DNA from: Megaustenia siamemsis
Lineage: Eukaryota > Mollusca > Gastropoda > Stylommatophora > Ariophantidae
Direction of reading: 5' to 3'
Assembly (NCBI GenBank): GCA_032433765.1
Contig: JAVIAB010000101.1
Coordinates: 59,960,092 to 60,024,091 of the forward strand
DNA: 64,000 nt
Shown: positions 46,612 to 58,142 of the stretch, piece by piece
Layout: each line of letters begins with the position of its first letter
Position numbering within the stretch: position 1 is the first letter of the stretch
Notes under the pieces: model-generated
What the model saw: the letters and a program-made list of their open reading frames with translations, nothing else
Database searches by the model: none
Told to the model about the DNA's origin: nothing
Position numbers and translations under genes: made by a program

Positions 46612-47277
46612 TCATAAATAAAGAAAATGCTCAAGACCTACAATTAAATATCACAGTTGAGGGAATACATCTGGAAACAGTCCAGAGTTAAAACTACCTG
46701 GGACATACTATAACCAATGATGGATAATGCAAAACTGAAATAAACAAAAGAATAGGCATGGCAAAAAGTAATTTTAATGTCATGAAAAATATACTAACAA
46801 CAAAACAAATATCAACAGGACTGAAACTAAGAATGGCAAAATGTTACATCTTCTCAATATTCCTGTATGGTGCAGAAACATGGACATTAGACAAGAAAAC
46901 AGAACAGAAAGAAAATTGAAGCCTTTGAAATGTGGATTTATAGAAGAATATGTAGAATTGGATGGAAACAAAAGATAACAAACGATAAAGTTTTAAAAAA
47001 AACTGAAAATAAAAAGAGAAATACTAAATACAATTAAGACAAGACAAATGAATTTTTTGGGGCTTGTTAAAAGACACAATAGCCTACTAAAAGTAATATT
47101 GGAAGGAAAAGTACAAGGTAAAAGAGGCAGACTAAGACTAACATGGACGAGTAACATCAAAAGATGGACAAGTCAATCTATGACAGCCTGCACCATCAAA
47201 CCAAGAAACAGTGTAGAATGGCGATCCATGGTAGCCAACCTTCTTTGCGGAGAAGGCACACGATGATGATGATGATG
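46612..47277 (+). mobile_element. LINE family B, 3' half
   Basis: It matches 27650-28312 closely. It starts inside the KENAQDLQLNITVEGIHLET region and continues through YGAETWTLDKKTEQ, MWIYRRI, TSNIKRWTSQSMTACTIK and NSVEWRSMVANLLCGEGTR to the gatgatgatgatgatgac tail. Several 1-2 bp indels break the frame (46690, 46910, 46998). Confidence 0.93.
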
Positions 47278-47573
47278 ACTATAACATTATACTTAGCCGA
47301 AAAAAAATCAATACAAAGATTAACTGTCAATTATTTTAAAAAAAAATATCCAGAAGCTGAATCAAGCAGTCGTTAGGAAGTGTGACGAGCAAAAGAAACT
47401 AAGATACCGTGCAAGAATCTATACCACTGGTGACATCGCTACTAACGGTTGAAAGATCGTAATCACGCAGGCAATATGTCTCATCTTGAAGCTACAAAAG
47501 CCCTTAACAATTGAGTTCGGAAAACTCAAGACGACCGCACAATATCTTAGCAAAGGCACACACAAAAATAGTA

Positions 47574-48115
47574 AATGGAGTTTTAGAAGTAGTTATTGAA
47601 TGGAGTTCTAGAAGTAATTATTTTTATGGAGTTTTAGAATTAGATCATGATTGGAGTCTTAGATGTAGTTAGTGGATGGAGTTTTAGAAGTAGAAGATGG
47701 GATTGTGGAAGTTACTAGTGGATGGAGTTGTAGAAGTAGTTAATTGATGGAGTTTTAGGAGTAGTTAATGAATGAACTTTAAGAAGGAATTAGTGAATGG
47801 AGTTTTAGAAGTAGATCATGATTGGAGTTTTAGATGTAGTTATTGAATGGCGTTTTAGAAGTAGTTAGTAGATGGAGTTTGAGAAGAAGCTAGTGGATGG
47901 AGTTTTAGAAGTACCTAGTTGATGGAGTTTTAGAAGTAGTGAGAAGCAACTAATGAGTCGAGTTTAAGGAGTAGTTAGTAAATGACGTTTTCTGAGCTAT
48001 TAGTGAATGCAGTTTTAGCAGTAGTTTCTGAATGGAGTTTCAGAAGTCATTAGTAAAAGGATTTTGAGAAGTAAATAGTGAATGGAGTTTTAGGAGTAGT
48101 TAATGAATTATTATT
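47574..48115. repeat. degenerate ~25-bp repeat
   Basis: The phrase tggagttttagaagtagtta recurs about every 25-27 bp with many substitutions and indels, around 20 copies. Probably old. Confidence 0.9.
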
Positions 48116-48499
48116 ATACATGCATAATATATTCGTAAATAGTGCTTATATATGACTAATATGATTACATGAATTATTACATTTTATTTTAATGACTAAA
48201 TAATTGAAATATTCATTTCAAGCACATCCTTTAATTGATCCAAGGTGCTATGGAGATGGTAAACAAATACAATTACTTGAAATTACATGAGAAAAGTAAG
48301 TAGTTCCACGCCATGTAGATATTTATATCTGTATCATTTATATCTGTATATACATATTTTATACCAGACATGATGTATATTGTTTACTACCTCAGTGGCC
48401 TCAGTGATGTTGACAATCTAAGAAGATTTCGAGGTGTAAATATTTTAATGTTACAATTCTTTAAAAAAGTATATATATATATATATATATATCAGATAA

Positions 48500-49340
48500 A
48501 ACGATGCAGGAAAACACAAATAAACTATTATCAATAACCAGCAAAATTGGATTTGAGATCAATCATGAAAAAACTAAAGTCATGAAAAGTTTAATTCCAA
48601 CAGACGACAAAATATACATGGAAAACAAACCAGTAGAAGAGATCGATCACTTTATCTATCTTGGAAGTCACATTGATCGAGAAGGGGATACAAGTAAAGA
48701 AATTAGAATCAGAATAGCTAAAGCAGCAATGTCTTTCAGAAGCCTTGAAAAGTTGTGGAAATCAAAACTCATCAGCACAAACACAAAGTTTATACTGTTC
48801 AAATCAAATGTACTATCAACCCTTACGTATGCGTATGAAAGATGGAAAACAACAAGAGATATATAAACAAAGTTGAACGCAATCAAAAATAAATGTCTAA
48901 GGAAAATACTTGGTATAGCGTGGAACGAATTCAAAACAAACGAGGAAATTAGAGAAATCGGCAATTAACCACTAATAGATATTGTATTATATATATTATT
49001 ATAATACTTCAGTAATAAAGAAAAGACGATGGTCATATGTTGGACATGTGATGAGAAGAGATAATAACCGAATAGCAAAGCAAGCCCTCATATGGGAAAC
49101 AACAGGTAAGAGGAAAAGAGGAAGACCCAGAGAGACACTGAGAAGAACATTGATGAGAGAGGCAAGAGCAGCAGGATTCGGCTCCCCAATGAGATAGAGC
49201 TGCTTGCACAGAACAGAGACAAATGGCGAGATTTGATAAAATATCTTTACAAGAATTGAAAACGGCTAGAGCAAAAATTCAGATAAGAGAAGGAGTATCT
49301 TGGTCTATGCCCTATGGGCCGGCTACGGCTCGAAAGGTCA
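48500..49340 (+). mobile_element. LINE family C, RT end to C-terminus
   Basis: Frame 1 (48504-48866): ITSKIGFEINHEKTKVMKS, DHFIYLGSHIDREGDTSKEI, RIAKAAMSFRSLEKLWKSK, TLTYAYERWKTT. After frameshifts, 48982-49197 gives KKRRWSYVGHVMRRDNNRI, QALIWETTGKRKRGRPRETL, and after 49197 a poorly framed tail resembling W..L..AL...G. The catalytic box is missing. A (TA)n run lies just upstream (48470-48492). This is the only C copy in the window. Confidence 0.88.
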
Positions 49341-49357
49341 ATACATATATATATATT

Positions 49358-49392
<35 letters not shown>

Positions 49393-49400
49393 ATATAAAT
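49341..49400. repeat. (TA)n microsatellite, left of Tigger
   Basis: TA runs interrupted by ttta, directly abutting the left terminus of the Tigger element. Its counterpart lies at 50693-50746, so one microsatellite was probably split by the insertion. Confidence 0.93.
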
Positions 49401-49492
49401 ACAGTAAAGTCTCGATTATCCGGAATGCTCGGGGAAGAACCCATTCTGGATAATTGAATTTTTCTGGATAATCGAGAGTAAGAAAACCAAAC

Positions 49493-49918
49493 TCAAAATT
49501 TATGAAAAAACATGATTGAAAAATTGCAATGCTCAGAAATATTTAAATTCGTGTGACATTCACTAGCTTTCTCTATCAACATGGGTCCTGATATTGGCAT
49601 TCCTTTTCTTCCTCTTTCTAAAAACCACACATAAAGGACGTCGTCGATTTTTTCAAATTTTGGCCGTTTCATACTTCGTCTCTGGTGTATATTGTTGCTG
49701 CTTTCAGACTCCGACGCAAACTTAAACAACTCATCTTTTTGATTTCGTATGTCATATCATGTTGAAGAGGCTATGCCAAATTCAGTCATCAAAACGTTGC
49801 GATTAACGCCTTTTTCAAGTCTACTAGCGATTTCAATCTTCTGGTTCAGTGTCAATACAGTTCGCTTGCGTTTACCTTTGCGGGAAATTGAGGTGTGGTT
49901 TGCACTCGCAGAGGCCAT
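49493..49918 (-). pseudogene. Tigger transposase N-terminus (CENP-B type)
   Basis: It begins with an ATG at 49918: [20 protein letters not shown], then the first helix-turn-helix ([17 protein letters not shown]...[10 protein letters not shown]), a TGA at 49757-49759 where the family has a sense codon, YDIRNQKDEL, and the second CENP-B-type DNA-binding domain (KFEKIDDVLYVWFLERGRKG, then PISGPMLIEKA). It ends at 49493, about 90 bp from the terminal repeat. The catalytic DDE domain is absent. The frame is otherwise intact across both DNA-binding domains. Confidence 0.9.
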
Positions 49919-50689
49919 TATTTAACACAAAAATGTATTCCGTTAAAAAGTATGCACACATGCGTTTATAGCATATCATGTATAATTTATACTGATGGAA
50001 CGAATTTCAGCTTGCACAAATGTCTGAGACAAACTAACGTCAAACTCTGTATCTTACTCTTTTTGAATTTCCAGTCGGTAATTTTTGAACCCCTCCCCCT
50101 TTCTTCTCACCATCTCTATGTCACTGCACGCGGCTGCTCAACCTTTGATTTATAATCATCAAAGTTATGGGCTCTTCAATTTTCACAAACAATACGTCTG
50201 CTTCTAATGTTCGGTCAGACTGTCAAACGCCATATTTTTGACAAATTCATGACCAACTTTAGATCTAAAGCAGGCTATGAGAAAATTAAGCAAATTTGTA
50301 AAATCATGTAGATAAGTGTTTTTGGCACGACTAAGATTTCCCGACAAAAACATTTAGTCGGGGGAAAAAGTGAAGATATAGACTGTCTGTCGCTTTTACT
50401 TGGAATATTTGGAGACACAATGTCTGGATTGAATAAAATATGTTCGCTCCTATTTGAAGTATATTACTGTAAATACACTATTGTAAACGCAATATTGTGT
50501 AATGATAGAGCCTGTAGAAGTAAGCGCAGCGCACAAACCGTGTTGTAGCGTTTTCGATTTCCGGATAAAGGCATTTAATTTAACTGAACAAAACATGATT
50601 CAAGCTTTCTCCCTATAATAATTAAAAAAAAAAAAAGTCCGTTAAAATGAGAATTCCGGATTATTGAGTACCGCATAATCGAGACTTTA

Positions 50690-50692
<3 letters not shown>
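49919..50692. other. 5' non-coding part of the Tigger element
   Basis: About 770 bp between the transposase ATG and the right terminal repeat, unusually long for a Tigger leader. It may include unrelated filler DNA. No motif was recognised. Confidence 0.5.

Positions 50693-50746
<54 letters not shown>
50693..50746. repeat. (TA)n microsatellite, right of Tigger
   Basis: An uninterrupted TA run adjoining the right terminus of the Tigger element. Confidence 0.97.
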
Positions 50747-50751
<5 letters not shown>

Positions 50752-50759
50752 TATTCCAC

Positions 50760-51760
50760 TTGCTATACTTCTTCTTATAATCCCTGGATTGTTGATTCTT
50801 CCCCTCACTCTACTACTATTAATTCCTTGGTTGTCGATACTTTCCTCTGCTCTGCTTCTAATAATCTCTCGGATGTCTATCCTTTCCCACACTCTATTTA
50901 TTTTAATCTCTCGGTTGTCTATCCTTTCCCACACTCTATTTATATTAATCTCTCGTTTGTCTATCCTTCCCTATGCTCTACTTCTATTATTTCCTACATT
51001 CTACTTCTATCAATATCTCGGTTGATGATTCTTCCCTACACCCTTTTTCTTTTAATCTCTCTGTTTTCTATCCTTCCCCTAACTCTACTTCTATTAATTT
51101 ATCGATTGTCTATCCTTCTCATAACTCTACTTTTATTAATCTATCGATTGTCTACCCTTTCCCTAACTCTACTTTTATTAATCTATCGGTTGTCTATCCT
51201 TCCCTTAGCTATACTTTTATTAATCTATCGGTTGTCTATCCTTCCCTTAGCTATACTTTTATTAATCTATCGGTTGTCTATCCTTCCCTTAGCTATACTT
51301 TTATTAATCTATCGGTTGTCTATCCTTCCCTTAGCTATACTTTTATTAATCTATCGGTTGTCTATCCTTCCCTTAGCTATACTTTTATTAATCTATCGGT
51401 TGTCTATCCTTCCCTTAGCTATACTTTTATTAATCTATCAGTTGTCTATCCTTCCCTTAGCTATACTTTTATTAATCTATCGGTTATCGATCCTTCCCCT
51501 AACTCTACTTTTATTAATATATCGGTTGTCGATCCTTCCCCTAACTCTACTTTTATTAATCTATCGATTGTCTATCCTTCGCCTAACTATACTTTTATTA
51601 ATCTATCGGTTGTCGATCATGCCTCCCCTCCCCATTCTACTTTTATTAATCTATCGGTTGTCTATCTTTCCCCTCACTCTACTTCTATTAATCCCTCGGT
51701 TGTCGATCCTTCCCTTCGCTCCACTTCTATTATTGCCTCGCTCTACCCTCTCTAGTGATC
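50760..51760. repeat. 42-bp minisatellite, about 24 copies
   Basis: The unit reads ctatcggttgtctatccttc then ccttagctatacttttatta. The central copies (51180-51480) are almost identical, while the flanks (50760-51080 and 51480-51760) are diverged, the pattern expected if unequal exchange acts mainly in the middle. Because 42 is 3 x 14, frames of 316 and 260 codons are open in two phases. They encode 14-residue repeats only. Confidence 0.96.
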
Positions 51761-51974
51761 CCTTGGTTAACAATTAACTTACACAAAATCGTTTCTATTT
51801 ACTCGATCATAACTTTTAATATCACTTTTAAATCTGTCCTGCAATCAATTTTATTGCTATCACTGATGGAGACAAAATAATAACTTTCAGTAATGTACGT
51901 TCTCTATATAGAATATACGTGATCCTTTAGTAGCTAAACAACATAATAGAAACAAAGGCCTAGTTTGATTTACA

Positions 51975-52390
51975 AAAGATTAACTGCGAATAGCAAAATG
52001 CTATACATCCATGTATGGTTCAGAAGCATGGACATTAACTAAGAAAACAGAGAAAAAATGTAAAGCCTTTTAATGTGGATTTATAGGGAGAATTGGGTTG
52101 TAGAAAGAAAATACAAACAAGAAAGCTGTGAAGTAGTTTAAATTAAAAAAAAAAGTATTTAACACAATTCGAAAAAGATAACTGACATTTTGTGGACACG
52201 TTAAGAGATTTAATAATCTTCTGTGAAGCATCTTGGAAGGAAAGGTACATGGCAGATGAGGCAGTGGAAGACCAAGTCTAAAGTGGAATGATAACATCAT
52301 GAGGGGAACAGGTGAACCTATGACAATATGCACCATCAAGACTAGAGTCTGAAGGGCGCTTCATGGTAGCCAACCTTCTATGTGGAAACG
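51975..52390 (+). mobile_element. LINE family B, degraded 3' part
   Basis: It starts with the agattaactgcgaatagcaa region and continues through a GSEAWTLTKKTE-like segment, CGFIGRIG-like, a CGHVKR-like segment, RGSGRPSLKW-like and a terminal EGRFMVANLLCGNDT-like segment. It passes without a break into a tandem array made of the same 3' end (52362-52670). Confidence 0.82.
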
Positions 52391-52670
52391 ACACCTATTG
52401 AATAAATGACGCTCAATGGTAGCTAACTTTCGATGTGCAAACTGCACAATTAAATGAATGATGTTCCAAGTTAGCCAACCTTCAATGTGGAAACGACACC
52501 TATTGAATGAATGACGCTCCAAGTTAGCCAACCTTCCATGTAGAAACAACACCTATTGAATAAATGACGCTCAATGATAGCTAACCTTCGATGTGAAAAC
52601 TACACCCATTAAATGAATGACGCTCCATGGTAGCCAACCGTTTATGTGGAATCGGCACCCGATGAATGAA
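52362..52670. repeat. 53-bp tandem array of the LINE B 3' end
   Basis: Six copies of a ~53 bp unit: catggtagccaaccttctat, then gtggaaacgacacctattga and ataaatgacgctc. Starts at about 52362, 52415, 52469, 52522, 52575 and 52628. The first unit is the genuine LINE B terminus (compare atggtagccaacctt at 47228), so the array arose by repeated duplication of a retrotransposon tail. Confidence 0.9.
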
Positions 52671-53400
52671 TAAAAACGGTATGCACATTAAAACAACGAA
52701 ATGTACAATTTCCTAATTAGGTCTAAATTTAACGCATTGTTAATGTCAGAAAAAAAACAAATCATCATTAATTTTGTATATTGTGATAAAAAGGGGAGTG
52801 AACAACCGTGTCGTGATATATGGACAAAAAATAAAGAAATAAACACAGAAAGAAATAAAAGATAAAGGAAGAGAGATAATAGGTACATCGCAGTTTTAGA
52901 CATTCACAAAGTTAGAATCTGAATTTCAAACAAAAACTATTTGGAAATACAGTTCTGGATGGTCTTGATCATAGTCACAAGCTCAAACTAGTATTTTCAG
53001 TGCCTTAATGTTGATCTATTTTCAACTCATTCATGAGGACCTATTTTCAAAGTCTTATTGAGGGCCTACTCCAAAGCCTTAATGATGATCTTAACGAAGG
53101 CATTATATATATGTTGTTCCATTTTTGCTTCTCTAAATTCTGAGTAATAACTCAAAATGCACAATCATTATTCTTTCAAACGGTCATGGGGTAAGTAAAC
53201 GGTTTAGCTTAATCAAATAACCGGTAATCTCTCTGGCAGGTCTTGCACTGAGTGTGGTCTCACTCTGGACAAAGAGGGGCATCACCACGTTGTATGCTTC
53301 ATTCCTTTAGAAAAGAAGAGAAGAAAGGGTGGGGCAATGTTGTATATATTGAGATACTGAGGAGTCTAAAGTGGAAAAGGTGTCTGGTCAATTCGGAGTG
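52671..53400. other. no gene recognised
   Basis: AT-rich sequence leading into the 59 bp array. A 71-codon minus frame has no motif. Confidence 0.5.
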
Positions 53401-54750
53401 TTTAGTGGGATAAGCAGATGTGTCTATAATCAACACTTCACATGAACACTCTTTCTGTGTTTAGTGGGATAAGCAGATGTGTCTATAATCAACACTTCAC
53501 ATGAACACTCTTTCTGTGTTTAGTTGGATAAGCAGATGTGTCTATAATCAACACTTCACATGAACACTCTTTCTGTGTTTAGTGGGATAAGCAGATGTGT
53601 CTATAATCAACACTTCACATGAACACTCTTTCTGTGTTTAGTTGGATAAGCAGATGTGTCTATAATCAACACTTCACATGAACACTCTTTCTGTGTTTAG
53701 TGGGATAAGCAGATGTGTCTATAATCAATACTTCACATGAACACTCTTTCTGTGTTTAGTGGGATAAGCAGATGTGTCTATAATCAATACTTCACATGAA
53801 CACTCTTTCTGTGTTTAGTGGGATAAGCAGATGTGTCTATAATCAATACTTCACATGAACACTCTTTCTGTGTTTAGTGGGATAAGCAGATGTGTCTATA
53901 ATCAACACTTCACATGAACACTCTTTCTGTGTTTAGTTGGATAAGCAGATGTGTCTATAATCAACACTTCACATGAACACTCTTTCTGTGTTTAGTTGGA
54001 TAAGCAGATGTGTCTATAATCAACACTTCACATGAACACTCTTTCTGTGTTTAGTTGGATAAGCAGATGTGTCTATAATCAATACTTCACATGAACACTC
54101 TTTCTGTGTTTAGTTGGATAAGCAGATGTGTCTATAATCAACACTTCACATGAACACTCTTTCTGTGTTTAGTTGGATAAGCAGATGTGTCTATAATCAA
54201 CACTTCACATGAACACTCTTTCTGTGTTTAGTTGGATAAGCAGATGTGTCTATAATCAACACTTCACATGAACACTCTTTCTGTGTTTAGTTGGATAAGC
54301 AGATGTGTCTATAATCAACACTTCACAGGAACACTCTTTCTGTGTTTAGTTGGATAAGCAGATGTGTCTATAATCAACACTTCACATGAACACTCTTTCT
54401 GTGTTTAGTTGGATAAGCAGATGTGTCTATAATCAACACTTCACATGAACACTCTTTCTGTGTTTAGTTGGATAAGCAGATGTGTCTATAATCAATACTT
54501 CACATGAACACTCTTTCTGTGTTTAGTTGGATAAGCAGATGTGTCTATAATCAACACTTCACATGAACACTCTTTCTGTGTTTAGTGGGATAATCAGATG
54601 TGTCTATAATCAACACTTTACAGGAACAATCTTTCTGTGTTTAGTTGGATAAACAGATGTCTCTATAATCAACACTTCACAGTAACAATCTTTCTGTGTT
54701 TAGTTGGATAAGCAGATGTGTCTATAATCAAAACCTTACAGGTACAATCA
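53401..54750. repeat. 59-bp satellite, about 23 copies
   Basis: The unit begins tttagtgggataagcagatg and ends gaacactctttctgtg. Starts step 59 bp from 53401. Copies are nearly identical except at a few recurrent sites (gtggg/gttgg; caacac/caatac), and degeneration rises only in the last three copies (54585-54750). Both the homogeneity and the ~1.35 kb length suggest recent expansion. Confidence 0.97.
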
Positions 54751-55639
54751 GTTTGCATTAGCTTCGGGAAATGCTGGATGGGTGGTTAAGTCGATATTGG
54801 AATGTCCCGATAGAAATGTATCGAGTATATGAATAGAATATAACAGAATAGAATAGAATAGATTTGTCAATGACGTGCTACATACAGTCATTCAATCAGC
54901 TACACACATGTTCATTATACGCTGTGTTCAGTCTTTGAAACTATCCAACAGCCTTCCAACCGAAAGATGCTATTTTCTTATATCTTGGTCTTACTTTCTT
55001 TTTTTTTTTTTTTGTAATTTTCTTCCTTTACTCTTATTTCTAGCATTGCAGATTTGTCTTATCTAAACATGATGATGGTTACACACAAACGTTCTAACTT
55101 AGTCGGTTTACATAATTAAGAATATCGTCATGTTATCCAATTGGTTTCGCACATTACGTTATGATATCATCGTCACCTCCCTTGGGCTTTCAGTGTCTTT
55201 AACTCAACACATTATAGAGAACGATGTCTGACCAGTATGAATCTAAATGTGATAAGTACATAATTTGTTTAAAAAGTATCAAATTTGTTAGTTCACAAAT
55301 TATCTAACGACTTACCTCGTGAGCCATATCATATACCTGCAACAGAACACACAAAACTACATTTCCTACACATGTCTCACCATCATCAGCCTTTCAAATT
55401 AGTGAGAACATACACACCGTTTATTTACTATTTATGTATCACTATTGGTCAGTTGTCACTCTTTTTTCGATGTTGTTGTAATTAAAAATTACCTCCCCTT
55501 TGATAATTTACCCCAACGAAGACAAAGGCGATGACAATATTTCAAGGTTGTCTTGATAACGAGATAACGACTATAATAAATGTTCAACTTAGTCACAGTT
55601 TAGTCACATAATTCAGCAGAACAGAATCATCAAGCCCCA
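54751..55639. other. no gene recognised
   Basis: Begins with a short gaata microrepeat (54832-54860). Two plus frames of 63-66 codons have no motif. A 14-base T run at 55000-55013. Confidence 0.5.
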
Positions 55640-56900
55640 GAAGGCCAGAAACAGGCAATCATCGTAGCAATATACAGACAGAAATATAACAAGAGAGGCT
55701 CATTCAATAAAAAGGTATTTCCAGTTTCAGCCACTTGGGAAAGTTATACGCCAAAACAGTGAAAAAAGATCAGACCAATAATAAAACTACAGCTAAGAGA
55801 TTCTCAAAAATGGTTCAGAAATAAAGAAAAAAATATAAGATGTATTGACGTGCTATTCACCATAAAACAGCTGTTAAAAAAAAGACGACAGATCACAATC
55901 AAAATGTGTACATAACTTTCTTTGACCAGGAACAAACATTCAATCCAGTAAATAGAGAACACATGTGGGAGATGCAACAACATACAGAGTCAGTCAACAT
56001 CTAATCAACCTAATTAAAATTGCATGCATCAACAACTTCACTGTCAGAACAGCATCAAGCTACATTGATCTTTTAAAAAATGGATCAGGTATATGACAGG
56101 GGTGCGAACTTACATACATTGATTATCTATGTAAGTTAGACAACACTTCGGATAAAACAAGATTAATGAGCTCTCTTTTCAGACGATTAGGCACTAATAC
56201 ATGGAAACATGTTAGACCTACAAGAACACTTAACTAGGTGTCACATCATAGACACTCATTCAATATATGATAATGAATATGAACAATACAGAAGTGATAA
56301 ATATCACACAAGAGAAACAGAACATCGATATAACGATGGATGGCATACAATTAAAACAAGATGAAGATTAACTATCTAGAAAGGTTTGTGAGAAACGAAA
56401 ATTCACAAGCTTCAGAAATAGGCTCAAGATACATCAAAGTTCGTCAAATCATCGGTAGCTATCAAGGCAAATAGGTCACTCTCAAATGCAATCTTCATTC
56501 AAATGGTGTGTTACCAAAGTCAGAACAGTACCCAAGAAAATTAAGGAATATATAACCACTACCGAGATGAAATGTGATGACTGCAAGGAAATATAACCAC
56601 TACCAAGATGAAATGTGATGACTGCAAGACAGGAAACAGCCTGAGATTTAGGATCTCAAATTATGAACTCACGAAAAATGTAGAATTAATTCCCGCCAAA
56701 TAATATATAAAGAAACAACAAATAAAATGGTTTGGCCACGTGATAAGGCATACAATCAAAACACAACGAGCCTTCAATAAACGTTGCTAGAAGACAAGAT
56801 CCAATGGCCGACCACTAAAAGGATGGATTGATGGAATATTACACACTAGGAAACATAATAGCAGGAAAGGCGAACAGAAGGCAAGATTGCAAATTATATC
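55640..56900 (+). mobile_element. LINE family E/G, heavily degraded
   Basis: Patches of plus-strand coding text in shifting frames: QAIIVAIYRQKYNKRGSFN, then an IKMCT/TF-QEQTFN-like region, SFRRLGTNTWKHV-like, DNEYEQYRSDKYHTRETE, then QQIKWFGHVIRHTIKTQRAF and a GRPLKGWIDGI segment near 56800-56835. The KWFGH...WID signature links it to 17395-17810. A 41 bp direct duplication (56549-56632) lies inside it. Confidence 0.7.
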
Positions 56901-57289
56901 TCCCCTCGACACTGAAAGGTAAATGAAGAAGGAAAGAAGAGGAGGAAGACACATTCTGATAGGACCTTCAACAAGTGTTGTTTCTCTAATTGTTTTTTTA
57001 ACGCTTGTGTCCGTTATTGCTTACCTGTGTAGATAGACTAGGCATTTTGTACTGTGGTATCTGGTAAATACAGAAAGTGACGCTTTCACAAGTTGCTTAT
57101 AATATGTTTCCTGTCAAAATATATTTCTATAATTGAAATGAAGAAACAAAGAGATGAGATAATGGAATCGTCTAGATCCCAGTGAGCGTAGTTCTAGTTA
57201 CCTGAACTGTTTACCATTAAGAGTTAAGAGAGGTCTGAAGTCCTCACTTTATGTTGGAGTTTAGTCCCATTGGTTTGTGTATTTTGAAT
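56901..57289. other. no gene recognised
   Basis: Unique-looking sequence between two LINE copies. Confidence 0.5.
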
Positions 57290-57870
57290 ATTGACATATT
57301 TTTGTTGCATAAGATGTTTTTCATATTCTGAAATGCTATTTTGGCCTGAGCTATTCTGCTTTTTTATGTATGTGGTCCATGTAGTGTGTGATTTATCTTC
57401 CATATGATGTTATTATAAGAGATTCCATTGGTGTTATATAGAACCAATCCTGGCTTATGGAAGCGAATCATGGAGAGTAAACAAAGAAATCAAAATAAAA
57501 ACATTAGATGCCACATAGATGGGATTTCTCAGAGAAATATTGACAATTTCCTGGAAAGCTAAAAAGACCAACAAGGACATTATCAGAGGGGCCAACATAA
57601 AAAGGAAGCTCATAAGAAACATCAGAAAGAAACAATCAACACTATTCGGACACATGTTTAGAAGATGAAAGTTAGAATAATTGGTTACAACTGGCAAAAT
57701 ATATGGACAGAGAGATCGCGGACAACAAAGAGAGAAAATACTGGATAGCTTGGTTTCATGGCATGCAAAACGGTCAACAACAAAACTGATAAGATGCCCG
57801 GTGGATAGAAGATTGTGGAAGGACATGATCGCCTACGCCCACCGGTATGGTACATGGAGATGATGATTGT
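57290..57870 (+). mobile_element. LINE family A2 with 5' inversion
   Basis: 57418-57870 is a plus-strand A2 3' end: PLVLYRTNPGLWKRIMESK-like in one phase, KKTNKDIIRGANIKRKLI, a RNIRKKQST segment, GQRDRGQQREKILDSLVSW, STTKLIRCPVDRRLWKDMI, ending gagatgatgattg. 57290-57417 is the preceding A2 segment (AQAKIAFQ.MKNILCNK) but on the opposite strand. The two pieces are adjacent parts of one element, with about 12 bp missing between them, joined head to head. Confidence 0.85.
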
Positions 57871-58141
57871 GAATATAAAATGTCATGGAACTCTCACGAC
57901 ATGTTTTCATCTATTTCTGAATCAGAATGGACTTACAGAGGTTTTACCCGATGAGTAAAATAAGACATTTGTGTAAATCTACCAGCCATTAACCTTGTTA
58001 TGTGTCATGTACACCTGTTTTAAACGTTCAAGTGGTAATTTGTTACACAAGAGACTTGACTATAATTATATGGCACTTTTGCAGTTAAATCACTTCTCTA
58101 CCTGTTGTTGTTGGCAAGGATGCGTTCTGTCACCAGATTTA

Positions 58142-58142
<1 letters not shown>

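Larger units (their letters stand above)
49402..50692 (-). mobile_element. Tigger/pogo-like DNA transposon, deleted
   Basis: Terminal inverted repeats: cagtaaagtctcgattatcc at the left and its mirror ataatcgagactttactg at the right, about 22 bp with one mismatch. This cagt...tc....tat.cgg form is characteristic of pogo/Tigger. TA flanks both ends (49400-49401, 50693-50694). Length is 1291 bp against more than 2 kb for a complete Tigger. The transposase start is on the minus strand and only its N-terminal third remains, so this is an internally deleted, non-autonomous copy. Confidence 0.93.

Noticed and set aside
50827..51777. 316-codon and 260-codon open frames
   Set aside because: They are overlapping phases of the 42 bp minisatellite, and the residues repeat every 14 with no independent coding signal.
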